Assembly: GCA_964036195.1 (NCBI GenBank)
Contig: OZ038452.1
Span: 26,857,785 to 26,921,784, forward strand
Source: Sphaerolaimus hirsutus
Taxonomy: Eukaryota > Nematoda > Chromadorea > Monhysterida > Sphaerolaimidae
Direction of reading: 5' to 3'
Length of the DNA: 64,000 nt
Position 1 is the first letter of the stretch. Every line of letters begins with the position of its first letter. The notes beneath the pieces were generated by a model. That model saw only the letters and a list, made by a program, of their open reading frames with translations, did no database searches and was not told the origin of the DNA. Shown one piece after another: positions 1-10,600 of this stretch. Position numbers and translations under genes: made by a program.

Positions 1-617
1 CTTGTATCCAAATGTTGAGTAGACAAATAAATGGAATGACTGAGAAGTTGGCAGCTAGCCAAAAGTTTCGTAATCGCTATAAATATACATAAAATGGGTA
101 AATAACCATGATATAGACAAAAAATAGTAATTATGAAAGTGAAAATTGGCAATATGGAGCAAATTTTAACCTTCACTTCAGCGGGGCCAGCTTTCACTCT
201 CCTTCGTACAATACACAATCTGTAGCTTGGACGTGGGCCAACTTCACATATATGACCCGATCCGGTGAAAGGGCAATTTGGCTGGAAAAGTGCCAAAGAT
301 TTGAGTAAAGTCGGTGTTAGTGAGCGTTGCGGGCACCGGGCAGAGATGCGCAGGGCGGGCGTGCTAGCGCCGCCGCTGGACGATCTGGTGGGCTTTTTGA
401 ATTTGGGTTTGTTCTCTATTAAATTTTTTCCTTTGTCTAACTTCGTTGCGTCGCGTGTTACGTTAATTCATTTCCACATGCAAATTGTCTTGCGACGCGT
501 CAACTAAAATCAAATCAACATGGAAGCCAGTTGACAATGTGTGCGTAGCGTCTTTCTATACGTTATTGACCCTCCCATACGTTTGCGCTCACTGCCGCTC
601 AGCCGTGCCAGCGACGC
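1..617. other. upstream of ICMT, no gene seen
   Basis: AT-rich at first, becoming GC-rich from about 310 and again from about 600. It probably contains the promoter and 5' UTR of ICMT, but I see no recognisable core motif. Short open frames here look like chance. Confidence 0.4.
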
Positions 618-3600
618 ATGGAGTTCGCATCGAGCGTGGCGTCTTTCGCCGCCGGCACTGGCGCCTCATTGCTGCTGTGCACGTGGCGCGGCGACGTCCT
701 GTCGCCGGTGCTGTGCGGCTGCGGCGCCGTCGCTGCGGGCGGCAGTGTGCTGCTCGTGCTCAGAGGTGTCTACTCGAAGGGCGACGCGTGGAAGAAGGGG
801 GTTTTGGTTGGTGAAATGGACTGGCTTATTGCTGTATTTACTATTTTGGACCAGTTACTCGCTATAGATAGGGATGGTACGCCACCAAATTTGATGCAAA
901 AGTCATCGCAACAAGCACCGCGGTTACTATATTTGCTCGAATATTTCCCCTGTAAATTATTTTTTTGTCAGACTTCAGGGGGGAACTGTTAAATTATTCA
1001 GGGGGGAATTATTATTTCGTCAAGTTTTCAAAGCATGTTTCTTTCAAATCATCTCATAAAATATGCTTTATAACGAGAATAGCATGCCATTTTTGTTTTT
1101 ATTGAACCCAGGCCAGGGACACATCAAATGTACACTATGCCTAAAAGGGAATTTGTCGATGAGGAAATATTCCATATGCGAAACTGGACTGGTAAAGCTT
1201 GCGAGCAATTTTTTTAACCATTTTACCTGGTGCATAAATACCGGTCCTTTTTTGCTAACCCATAACAGTTTTTGCTAAAGATCCTTTTTTAAATCAAAAC
1301 TTGAAAATCGCTCACCACCTTTAATGGGTGCATAGCAGGTTTCAAAAACACGCATCGCTCGCAGGCCCCATGCGTGACCAGCGCGGTGCTGGGCGCTGTG
1401 GTCGGCTGCTCTGCCACCTTCTGCTTGACCGGCACCGAATCGCCGCCGCCGCTGCTGCAGCTGGGCGACGGGCGCAGCGTGCCGCTGCAGCGCGACCTGT
1501 TCGTGCCGCTGTCCGTGTTCGCGCTGCTGGTGCCACTCCCAGACCCTGTAAATGCCCTGTAACATGTCAAATGTCATGCAAAGTGTCAAAAGTCATGAAA
1601 AATGCCCGTCATTTTGTCATGAAAAAGTGGCAAACGTGGGCACTTTATAGGGTCTGGGAGTGCCCCCTGGCGAGCGTGTTCCATTTTGGCGAGTACGCGG
1701 CTATGGCGCTGATCCGCGAGCGTCAACTCAGCTGGGACTCGTTCGTGATCAACCACTCGCGCGAGTACGGCCTCGCCCTGCTGGCTGCTTTGGTTGAGTA
1801 CTGCCTGCTGGCGTACTTTGCTCCTGGTGCGTTTTGTAGTTCTTCAGACTAGGGTTGGCACTTGATTTTTTTTAAACTGATTTTTTTTTAATTTGATTTT
1901 TTTTTATCAAAGGGGGGAAACTGATTTTAATTTTTTTAAATCAGAAGGCAAAATTTCTGGTAGACTTGCACTAGGTATTTTGCAATTTTTTGGCGCGCAA
2001 GCGCGCATTTTCTCATACACATTACCATTGGTTGGGTTTTTCATGGATTTTGGGCATTTTTAGTGTAAAACAGGGGTATCGAATGGGGGGGGTTACCCCC
2101 CCCCCCAAACCGCCCAGCTATCTATCTATCCCGGAGGCTGCTCAGCTATCTATCTATCCCGGAGGCAAAATTTTGGGCTACTACCCCCTAAACCCCCCCC
2201 CCCCAAATCGCCCAGCTATCTACCTATCTGGAGCGATTTTTGCGAAACTATACCCCAATTTTCGCTTAAAATCGCTATTTTTCATACCTTTTTATAGATT
2301 TTCACTTCCAAAATCATGGTTCTGGTTTCTATTTGCTTTTTTCAGCTATATTTAGTACGATATGCTCTTGTATACCCATTTTGAGCCATTTTACACCTAC
2401 TTTTAGCGATTTTTCTCCCTTTTCTTCCTTCTATGCCCCGAAAAAGCCTATATATCTAACCACCACAACCCCCCCCCCGACCCCCAACCCCCCCAGAAAA
2501 TTCTCAGCTAAATTTTTATCTATCCCTCCAGAGGAGCGATTTGCTATCTATCCAACCACTCGGAGGGTCAAATTTCAAGATACCCCTGGTGTAAAAGCTT
2601 CCATTTATTCATGCTACCAGGTAATAATAAGCCGTGATATGCTAGTGTAGTATACAATGTGTGTAAGATCACTGTCAATGTATTAGCCTTCTCTTACAAC
2701 CTTATTTAAGCACTACTCTATGCTGAACCTCACTTTAAGTTACGAATGTTCAACAAAAGGTGATATATTTATGTAATAAGTGGACATAAAATTTTTTATT
2801 TTTGAAAGAAATCACTGCTTATAATGCTATACCATGATTCCACAGTCATAATATTTATGGCCACAATAGACATAAAACAATACATTGTCTGACACTTAAC
2901 ATACACATATTTTTTCTCTAAACCCCCATTTTGGACGATTTTAAAAAAATCTGATTTTTATTTAAAAAATTGATTTAAAAAAATCAAGGCGTTTAAAAAA
3001 ATTGATTTTTTTCCAACCTACTTCAGACAACACCTGGGATGGCACTTGATTTTTTAAAACGGATTTTTTCAACATTCGATTTTACAATTAAAAAGTCAAA
3101 TTTCTGGTAGGCTTGTGATTGAACGAAAATGGGTACTCTCAGTCTCAGATATACTTTTTACCGTATATCTTCGACTTCCGTCATTTTTTCGTTGGACTTT
3201 TTGACTGGGGTGTTTTTCGAGGTGGGGGGCTGTATCGAGGATATAAGGAGATGTAAATATATATAAATTTATTTTTTTGGTGTGTTTAGAGCATATTGTT
3301 TGTAGCACGGTTTTATACCATCGCTAGTGGGGATGCAGGCAGCAAGCAGCACTACCGGGGCGTGTGCGCGCTGGGCGCGTGCCTGTGCGTGTGCGGCGAC
3401 GTGCTGCGCAAGACCGCCATGCTCACCGCCGGCGGCAACTTCACGCACCAGGTGGAGCGCGTGCGCCGCCCAGACCACCAGGTGCCACTCACAGAGCATG
3501 AAAATGTCCTGCACTATGTCTAATGTCATGCAAGGTGGCTAAGGTCATGCGAAACGCTGTATCAAAAGTCAATGCAAAGTGTCAGTCGTGTAAAATGTCA

Positions 3601-4049
3601 AAAGTTATATAACGTGTCAACAAGTAATGTAAAATGTCAAATGTCCTGCAAAATGTCAAAAGTCATTGAAAATTCTTTCTGAAAAGGGCAAACCTCAGAA
3701 TGACATTAGAAATTCCACAGGACATTTCCCATGGTCCTTGAGTAACCGCCAGCTAGTCACCGGGGGTCCCTACTCACTGTGCAGACACCCGAGCTACGGG
3801 GGTTGGTTCCTGTGGGCGGTGGGCACCCAGCTGGCCCTGTGCAACCCCCTGTGTGCGCTGCTTTACGCGCTCGCCGCGCAGAGGTTTTTCCGCGAGCGAA
3901 TCAGCGACGAGGAGCTGTATTTGATACAGTTTTTCGGCTCCGCCTACGTGCAGTACAAGCGGCGGGTGCGCTTTAGCGGCGTGCCGTTCGCGCCCGGCGT
4001 CGATATGAGTCACTGGGAGCACGGCGTGCATTTGGGCGCTATTTGGTGA
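618..4049 (+). CDS. ICMT: Protein-S-isoprenylcysteine O-methyltransferase, 5 exons
   Basis: Methylates the C-terminal prenylcysteine of CaaX proteins such as Ras, using S-adenosylmethionine, in the ER membrane. Exons: 618-806 (donor 801 is also possible), 1365-1529, 1661-1826, 3339-3481, 3753-4049; phases agree and give about 319 aa (human about 284). Exon 3 carries the family signature FHFGEY followed by SFVINHSREYGLALLA. Exon 4 encodes GDVLRKTAMLTAGGNFTH. Exon 5 encodes the cofactor-binding core LVTGGPYSLCRHPSYGGW and the C-terminal RFFRERISDEE / FFGSAYVQYKRRV. Many hydrophobic segments fit a polytopic membrane enzyme. Introns 2 and 4 are each a single introner-like element; intron 3 holds a hAT element. 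The N-terminal exon is poorly conserved, so the start is the least certain part. Confidence 0.93.
1530..1660 (+). mobile_element. Introner-like element forming ICMT intron 2
   Basis: The 131-base intron is one inverted-repeat element. Its 5' end GTGCCACTCCCAGACCC is the splice donor and its 3' end GGGTCTGGGAG is the acceptor. The interior carries the family motif (TGTCAAATGTCATGCAAAG). The frame joins ...FALL to CPLASVFHF exactly. Confidence 0.85.
1850..3020. mobile_element. hAT-type non-autonomous element in ICMT intron 3
   Basis: Ends TAGGGTTGGCA and CCAACCTA are flanked by an exact 8-base duplication CTTCAGAC (1842-1849 and 3021-3028), the mark of hAT insertion. The arms are T/A-rich (GATTTTTTT). 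There is no transposase. It carries a nested element at 2071-2588. Confidence 0.85.
2071..2588. mobile_element. hAT-type element, CAGGGGTC family, nested
   Basis: Ends CAGGGGTATC and GATACCCCTG with an exact 8-base duplication GTGTAAAA on both sides. The interior has C/G runs, GCTATCTATCTATCCCGGAGG blocks and AGCGATTT motifs shared with the copies at 17178, 21597 and 41057. Confidence 0.85.
3030..3120. repeat. Fragment of the TAGGGTTGGCA hAT family
   Basis: Begins like the element at 1850 (GGATGGCACTTGATTTTTT) and shares AAATTTCTGGTAG, but I find no matching right end. Confidence 0.5.
3482..3752 (+). mobile_element. Introner-like element forming ICMT intron 4
   Basis: Donor CACCAG|GTGCCACTCACAGAG matches the family 5' terminus. 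The last bases before the acceptor (GGTCCTTGAGTAACCGCCAG) are a diverged inverted copy of it. The interior repeats the TGTCAAATGTCCTGCAAAATG type of motif several times, so it is longer than other copies. The coding frame is continuous across it. Confidence 0.75.
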
Positions 4050-4074
4050 TACTGCCCTCGTGATGCTTCTCGAA

Positions 4075-4291
4075 GGGCCCACATGCTATTTAGTTGACAT
4101 TGTAATTCGCGTCAACCCGATTTTGGTTAATTATGTGTTTTCAACTTACCTAAATATGTGATAGAGCTTAGTTAATTTTTTATCGTGATACCTAATTACC
4201 GTTCTTTCTGTGAAGTTAGACATTTTTTTCTGTTATTTAGTTGAATTTCAGTTGACATGAATTTGCGATGTCAACTGGTGTGTGTGGGCCC
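4075..4291. mobile_element. GGGCCCACA / GTTGACAT inverted-repeat MITE, 3' of ICMT
   Basis: Bounded by GGGCCCACA and TGTGTGGGCCC, with GTTGACAT...ATGTCAACT next to them in inverse orientation. Related copies lie at 7261-7491, 30293-30452 and 32104-32351. No clear target duplication. Confidence 0.6.
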
Positions 4292-4600
4292 ATTCTGCCG
4301 CATTTCACTTTTTTATATAGATAGCTAGTTTCGTTTCCGCTCGGTTTTGCAGTCTAGTGATGGTAAATGTACCCATAATAGAATAGAAGTTGACAGGAAT
4401 ATTTGTAGAGACGCGGCTAGAAAAATTGTTGAAGTAAACCAGCAGCAATTGTCCAGCAGCGTTGCATTTACGAAACATGTCCATTTTCCATCACTAGTAA
4501 ATGCAATCTCAAGACAAAAATATTTGTTTTGTTGATGGCTTTAATATGGGTCAGTATTTGGAGAAATGAATGAAAAGACAAATTTACCATGATGGCTGTG

Positions 4601-4837
4601 TAGGTTTCGGACGATGTGACTTTTCGATATTGATATTTTTTCCATATTTTTTCCTGTAACTCAATATTCGATATCGATATGGTCCCTCGCCGATATCAAT
4701 ATTAAATGGGAAAAAATGGTCGATATTCGATATGAAAAAATTGTCGATATTCGTTTTTTAAATATTTTTTTAAATTAGATATGGAACAAAAACTGGTCGA
4801 TAATTGATATTCGATACGACACATCGTCCCGACTCTA
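4601..4837. mobile_element. hAT-like MITE with ATCGATAT arms
   Basis: Ends TAGGTTTCGGACGATGTGAC and ACATCGTCCCGACTCTA enclose arms made of GATATTCGATATCGATAT. It matches the element at 10970-11728, where the target duplication is exact; here it is not clear. It lies just upstream of LAMTOR3. Confidence 0.6.
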
Positions 4838-4961
4838 CCGCGCTGTGTGTATTATTTGTATCGGGTAATATCCCTGGCGCCGCCCCGTCGGCACCTCTAT
4901 CCTTCACCGCCCCTAGCATGCCTCCGAGCAGCAGCGTGTCCACGTGTCCGTGCAGCGCGGC

Positions 4962-6456
4962 ATGGCCCAGCTGGAAGCGGCGCTGCGGGCGGCCGTGCAG
5001 TCGGTCGAGGGCGTGTACCAGGTGCTCGTCACCGACAGGGACGGCATTCCCATGGCCCAGGTGCGGGCGCTTGAGTTGGGCGTGTGCGTGAGACACTTCG
5101 AGACTGGTAATGCATCTGCATTGCGAATGTTGGCTCGAACTTTTTTCAGGGCATACGTTAACGTCAAGGACGTACGCAGGGGGGGGGGTAACGGGGGTTA
5201 ACGTAAATAATTTTTTCTAACACCCCCCCCCCCAGTTCAGAAAACAGGAAATTTTTTAAATTTTACTTACGAGTAAACGTGAATAAAATACTTTTCCACA
5301 GAAAACTTATAGCGACTATTTTAGAAAAATTTTGCTACAATTTTCACTCAAAATAACTAATCGTCATATTTTTTGCCTATTTTCACCTTCAAATTAGTCT
5401 ATTTTAAGCTTTTTGGTTATATTTATATGATCTTATATAAAATTTTTTGGCTATTTTTTTACTATTTTTAGAATTTTTTCACCATTTTCACCCTTCCATG
5501 CCCCGAAAAACTCGCTTATCAGAAATAAGATAAGATACTAACTGATTTAAAAATATTTTTTACAAAACGAAATAGTTAAATTAAAGACCCAAAAGGTAAA
5601 CGTAATAGGGGTGCCAACTCTTAAGAACACGCTCACTAAGATCTGGTGTCATGTGATCTGAGTAACATAGTGGTTAGTGCACTGGAGGGTGGTGGGTTCG
5701 ATTCCCACCTCAGATCATACATTTTTTCAATACTTTTTCTGTACTCGTGTACTTTCAAAAAGTATACGTAAAACCGAGTACAGGAATTTTTTCGGGGGAA
5801 ACGTACACGTATTTACTCTGCATTCGAGTACATATACGTATTTCACATTTTTCAGTTGGCGACGGCCGGGTGCGCCGAGGGCGGAGCGATGGCCGCGCGG
5901 CCGGCCCTCTTGTCAGCGTACAGTGCCGCCCTGGACCAGACCAAGCGACTCGCAAAGGAGGCTCAGAGGTGCGCATTTTGTTGATTGGGAACCGCTTGAT
6001 CGAAGCCGTTTATATTTGAATATGATTTCATTTTATGTTAAAATGCCAAATTTTTCATTTTTTTGTGCCGAGGGACTGGTGCCAGTCCCGCGCCTTTTAA
6101 GTGTAGACTTTGTCAAATGACTTTGACTTTGACAGTGTCAATGTCAAAGTTCAGCAATGAAATCGGTTTTCTTCTAATTGACATTTGACACATTACAGGG
6201 TGCAGGAGTGCCGCCAGAGGAGCGATTTGACATTTAGGATCACAATGCCTGATACCCCCTGTATTCTGCGCGCAGATCGATGGTGTGCGAGTACGGCAAC
6301 GTGCAGCTGGTGATTCTGAACTGCGCGCCGCTGTGCGTCACCGTGCTGGCGGCCAGCTCGGCCAACACGGGCGCCATCCTGGCGCTCAGGGACACCCTGC
6401 AGCCGCAATTGGACGCCGCCGCGGCCGCGTGCGCCAGTGCCTTGCCCAGGGATTGA
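4962..6456 (+). CDS. LAMTOR3: Ragulator subunit LAMTOR3 (MP1), 3 exons
   Basis: A roadblock-fold scaffold that pairs with LAMTOR2 on late endosomes and lysosomes in the Ragulator complex, which anchors Rag GTPases for mTORC1 and also scaffolds MEK/ERK. Exons 4962-5060, 5856-5968 and 6276-6456 give 130 aa (human 124) with matching phases (0, 2). Exon 1 encodes the family start (SVEGVYQVLVTDRDGIPMAQ), exon 2 SAYSAALDQTKRL, exon 3 QLVILNCAP...SSANTGAIL, aligned to human LAMTOR3 throughout. The start ATG has a good context (GCGGCATGG) and matches the human N-terminus in position. Intron 1 carries a repeat with a tRNA-like segment; intron 2 contains an introner-like element. Confidence 0.93.
5150..5850. 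repeat. GTAAACG / GAGTAC repeat in LAMTOR3 intron 1
   Basis: Contains a long C/G run, ACGAGTAAACGTGAATAAAA near its left and GTACTCGTGTACTTTCAAA ... GAGTACATATACGTATTT near its right end. The same organisation recurs at 34680-35160, and diverged ends surround 61165-61870. Limits are approximate. Confidence 0.5.
5656..5717 (+). repeat. tRNA-like sequence lacking an anticodon arm
   Basis: Acceptor-stem halves ATCTGAG and CTCAGAT pair over 7 bases. A D-arm / A-box-like TAACATAGTGGTTAGTGC and a perfect T arm GTGGG-TTCGATT-CCCAC (B box) are present, but only about 11 bases separate them, so no anticodon stem-loop fits. Best read as a tRNA-derived pseudogene or SINE piece rather than a working tRNA. 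Confidence 0.6.
6076..6217 (+). mobile_element. Introner-like element inside LAMTOR3 intron 2
   Basis: Starts CTGGTGCCAGTCCCGCGCC and ends GGGTGCAGGAGTGCCGCCAG, with TGTCAAA...TTTGACA motifs inside. It lies within the intron (5969-6275) rather than at its splice sites. Confidence 0.7.
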
Positions 6457-7077
6457 GACAGCCTGGGGGAACCGACAGTGCAATGAATGATTCCAAGATA
6501 TTTTTTGAACTATTTTTGACAGTGTGTTTTGTGATCATTTCGGAGGAGTATACTATTTATGATTGTTATTGATGTAAATATTCACATTTATTCAAATGTA
6601 TGGTGTGTATTTAGACAAATATTTACGGAAATGCGCAAACATGAAAAAATATCTTGCGGCAAGTGCAACACGTTTTCTTTCACTTTACTCATAAATACAA
6701 AGTTTGGATAAAATGTTCCAAAATCAGAAAATTTGAAGGGCCCTTGAAATCAAGAAATCCATATGAAATCCACGATGGAACGGTGTTGTTGCAAGACACT
6801 TTTCCATGCTACCGGTGCTCCAATAGTAATATAAATACGAGTGAAGATAAACTATCCCATAGCTGAATACTCTGTCGCTAGCTTGCAGTTGCCTCGCGGC
6901 GCGGCCGCCCTCTCCGGGGCTTTCTTCCAATTGCAATTATTTGTCGCTTTATAAAGCTTGAAATGTCCTTTTGCCGGTACTAACCGGCTATTGGTTTGTC
7001 CACACTTATGCACCTTTTTAGATAGGTATAATAAAATTTTTGCGAAAACTTGACGCGTGCATTGGCGCCGCGCAAAC

Positions 7078-7222
7078 AGTACACCAGTGAAATTTGGGAA
7101 GCTCATAAATCTGTTTTGAACACATTTGAGTTTACCAGAATGAAGAGTCTGTCAACTGCCATTGATCAAAAATCATTCATTCTGCGTAAGCATGTGTTCA
7201 AAACAGATTTACGAGTTTCCCA
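7078..7222. mobile_element. Palindromic MITE
   Basis: GTACACCAGTGAAATTTGGG ... AAATCTGTTTTGAACACA is mirrored by TGTGTTCAAAACAGATTT ... CCCAAATTTCGACGGTGTAC. A diverged copy lies at 16966-17130. Confidence 0.65.
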
Positions 7223-7260
7223 AATTTCGACGGTGTACTAATCTATGCGGGGGCCGCAAT

Positions 7261-7491
7261 GGGCCCCCACACACTGGATGTCAACTGAATTCGTGTCAAC
7301 CAAATGTCAACTGAATTTAAGTAATACTGTGATTTCAACTTATCTATCTGATACAGTATAGTTAATTTTACACCATGACACTTCATTTTCATTGTTCCTG
7401 TTAAGTGTGATGCTTTTTACAAACTTCTTGTTTTATTCAATTGACACTGAGTTGACGCGAATTTGCGATGTCAACTAGTGTGTGTGGGCCC
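7261..7491. mobile_element. GGGCCC / GTTGACAT MITE upstream of VPS35
   Basis: Ends GGGCCCCCACACACTGGATG and AACTAGTGTGTGTGGGCCC are inverted copies, with TGTCAACTGAATTCGTGTCAA and TTGACGCGAATTTGCGATG inside. It ends about 190 bases before the VPS35 start codon, so it may overlap the promoter or 5' UTR. Confidence 0.7.
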
Positions 7492-7682
7492 AATGTGCGG
7501 ACACCGTTGTTACAAACGTGACGCGGGCAAATCAATACACCACCACTTACAGCTGGATTGCGCGTGGGAACGTGTCAACTGCGAATTGTTGCGAACTCAA
7601 CGGAACTGCGTGTGAAACTGCACGTGTGCAGTCGCGTCGCGCTGCCACAGGTGTTCATTGCGTGTCCGGAAGAGAGCTAGCC

Positions 7683-10600
7683 ATGGAAGCGGGCGGCGCG
7701 GCGAGCGCGGCCGAGCAGGAGAAGCTGCTGCAGTCTGCCGTGCACAGCGTCAGCTCCGAGGCCTTCCAGATGAAGCGATGCCTCGTGCGTTTGTTATTCG
7801 GTCATGCATTTGCGTGTGCTCGTGTCACATGCATGGCGCGCGCAGGACGGCGGCCGGCTCATGGAGGCGCTCAAGCACGCGTCGCAGATGCTGTCCGAGC
7901 TGCGCACCGGCGCCCTGTCGCCCAAGTACTATTATCGGTTGTGTGAGTTCGTCTGCATGTCTATTGTATTCCGTTTGGCCACGCGTAGCGGCAGCGAAGC
8001 GAAATTTGGAAAATACTTCGGACAGCTGAAAATAGATTCTTTTTAAACAGATAACTATCCATTTTTCGTATTTCGCGGGAAATTCAACGTTTAATTCGAT
8101 GTTGTTCAAAAAATTCTAAATAATTTTCGTCAAAATTGTAAAAAAATTCGAAAAGTGATTTTTTCAAACAGTTAAAAAATTTGCAACACTTGTTTTGGTT
8201 GCCTTCTCATAGTGAATTACTCGCGTGCACGTACACGGCGGCATTAGCTTAGTGACGTTGACGCGCAGACATCGACATCACCACCGAGCTGCAGCACCTG
8301 GAGCTGTACCTGGTGGACGAGTTCCACAAGGGCCACAAGGTGGCCGACCTCTACGAGCTGGTCCAGTACGCCGGCAACATCATTCCCAGACTGTGCGTGC
8401 CAATTTGTGATCGGGTCGGGATTGTTTTTTTGTGTTTTCGTGATCGGGATTGTGGTCTCGGGATTTGAATAGGGATTTTGGCCAAAGTTCTAGTATTGAC
8501 GGTTTTTCTCTGTTCTATTGAGGGTCACAAAAAAAGTTAAAAACACACTTGAATGACAGAGAAGTGGCATCAAAGCACACTGGACGTTTCCGTTCACATT
8601 TTTCAGTGCAAAAAGTCATTTTTCCTAATTTTTATTATCATTTCCACTCATTTTCTGGAATCGGGATTAGAGTCCCGGGATCGGGTTCGCGATTTGAAAA
8701 TCCTCCGAATTAGGATTTCCAAGGATCGGCATTACGATTTTCACATTTCGATATCCACACCCCTAGTGAACCCCAGTAAAATACCACCTAACATGCCCCT
8801 TGCTCGCAGCTACCTGATGATCACGGTGGGCACGGTGTACATGAAGTGCGGCGAGGGGGACGCGCGCGTCATGCTCAACGACCTGGTGGAGATGTGCCGC
8901 GGCGTGCAGCACCCGCTCAGGGGCCTCTTCATCCGCAACTACCTGCTCCAGTGCACCAGGAACCTCCTGCCCGACGCTGTGCAGTGAGTCCAAGATTCAG
9001 TTGTGTGTGCTGTGTATGTATTTAGACTATCGCCGATCAGTGGGGTTGGGAGGATGTGTCATTTAGATGTCAAAAATTTTGTAGACAACATACTGAATAT
9101 AGACTATTTTTAATATCGAATATCGACCATTTTTTCTTTTGATTATCGATATCGAAAGTCCATATCGATATCGATGTCTAATATCGAGTTTCAAAAAATA
9201 TCGAATATCGATATCGAAAAGTCATATCGTCCCAACCCTACCTCTCACCCGCTGTCACGCGCTTGCATCCGAACATGCGTTTTCACCAGAAGAATCTATT
9301 AAGAGCACCACTTAGTTCAGCCAGCCATGGTGGGCAGAACGCTTTCACATTACCTATATTCATTTTATATTCACATCTTGCATACCAATTCGTAATTTTT
9401 TTAAAATCTGTAGTAAATAGGTAGTTGATTTAAATGACTACAAGTTCAACAAACTATTGTAGATGAGCTTGTAGGAACTTCAGCCGACTATTATTTACAA
9501 TTCGAATCACGCCCAATTCACTGTAGCGGTTTTTGCGACGGGTATCATGGTTCACTTAAATTTATATTCGAGATATGGCAGTTTTCCATCCATGGGCGCC
9601 TTGGAGCGTTTGTACTTGTAGTTGAACATGGGCCAGCCGCTGGGGTGCTCCACCTCTGCGGGGGGATATACTTTACATTTGTGACTAGGGTTGGCCGATG
9701 TTTTTTTTTAAACGTTTTTTTAAAAAAAAAAACGTTTTTTTTTTAAAAAAACATAACGTCCGAAATGTTTTTTTTTTAAAAAAAACATCGGCCGAAATTT
9801 TTAGTACTAAGCACTAGGTATTTTGCAAAATTTTTGCGCGCAAGCGCGCAATTTCACACACAAATTGACATTGGTGGTTGTTTTCATTGGTTTTGTTGCA
9901 TTTTTAGTATCAAAACATCCATTTCTATGTGCTACCATGGGTGAATAAGCCGACATATGTTGCTGTAATATATAATATTGAGGTAATGTGCTTCCATGTA
10001 CCTCCACAGTGTGTAACTTCACTCCCAAAGTAACAACCTCCTTTTATAACCTTGTTTGATCACCATTCCGTGCCAAACTTTACCTGAAGTCACGAACATT
10101 CGACTATAAGGCGATATACGAACGATATGTCGACGAAAAATGGATATTTTTGACACAAATCACCACTTATAATGCTATCCCATGGCTCCACAGCCATTAT
10201 ATGGTCATATTTAACATCACAGAGTATTGCCAGTGTCTGATATACCTATATATGTTGACACTAGGTCATATCTGGGAGCTTTTAAAAAAAAACGTTTTTT
10301 TAAAAAAAAAAACGTTTTTTTTTAAAAAAAAACATCGAGTTAAAAAAAAACGTTTTTTTTCCAACCCTATTTGTGACTTTACATTTGTGACTTTACACCT
10401 TGCATGCGCGGTTCTCGCTGGAAGCGTGCCAACCATTTTTAACACATGCGATTCTCATTAAAAATCGCAAAAAGTTAATTCCTGTTATAGCGTTATACGT
10501 TATACATATACATATACTTATACGTATACACAATAACGATTTTTATATATTTTAAAGAAAAAGCGCATGCTTTAATTGTCATTGGCACGCTTCCAACGTG

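Noticed and set aside
4347..4535. Small open frame between ICMT and LAMTOR3
   Set aside because: AT-rich, no exon-like composition or conservation, unlike every real exon in the window.
5656..5717. Functional tRNA gene
   Set aside because: Not enough bases for an anticodon stem-loop; no anticodon can be assigned.
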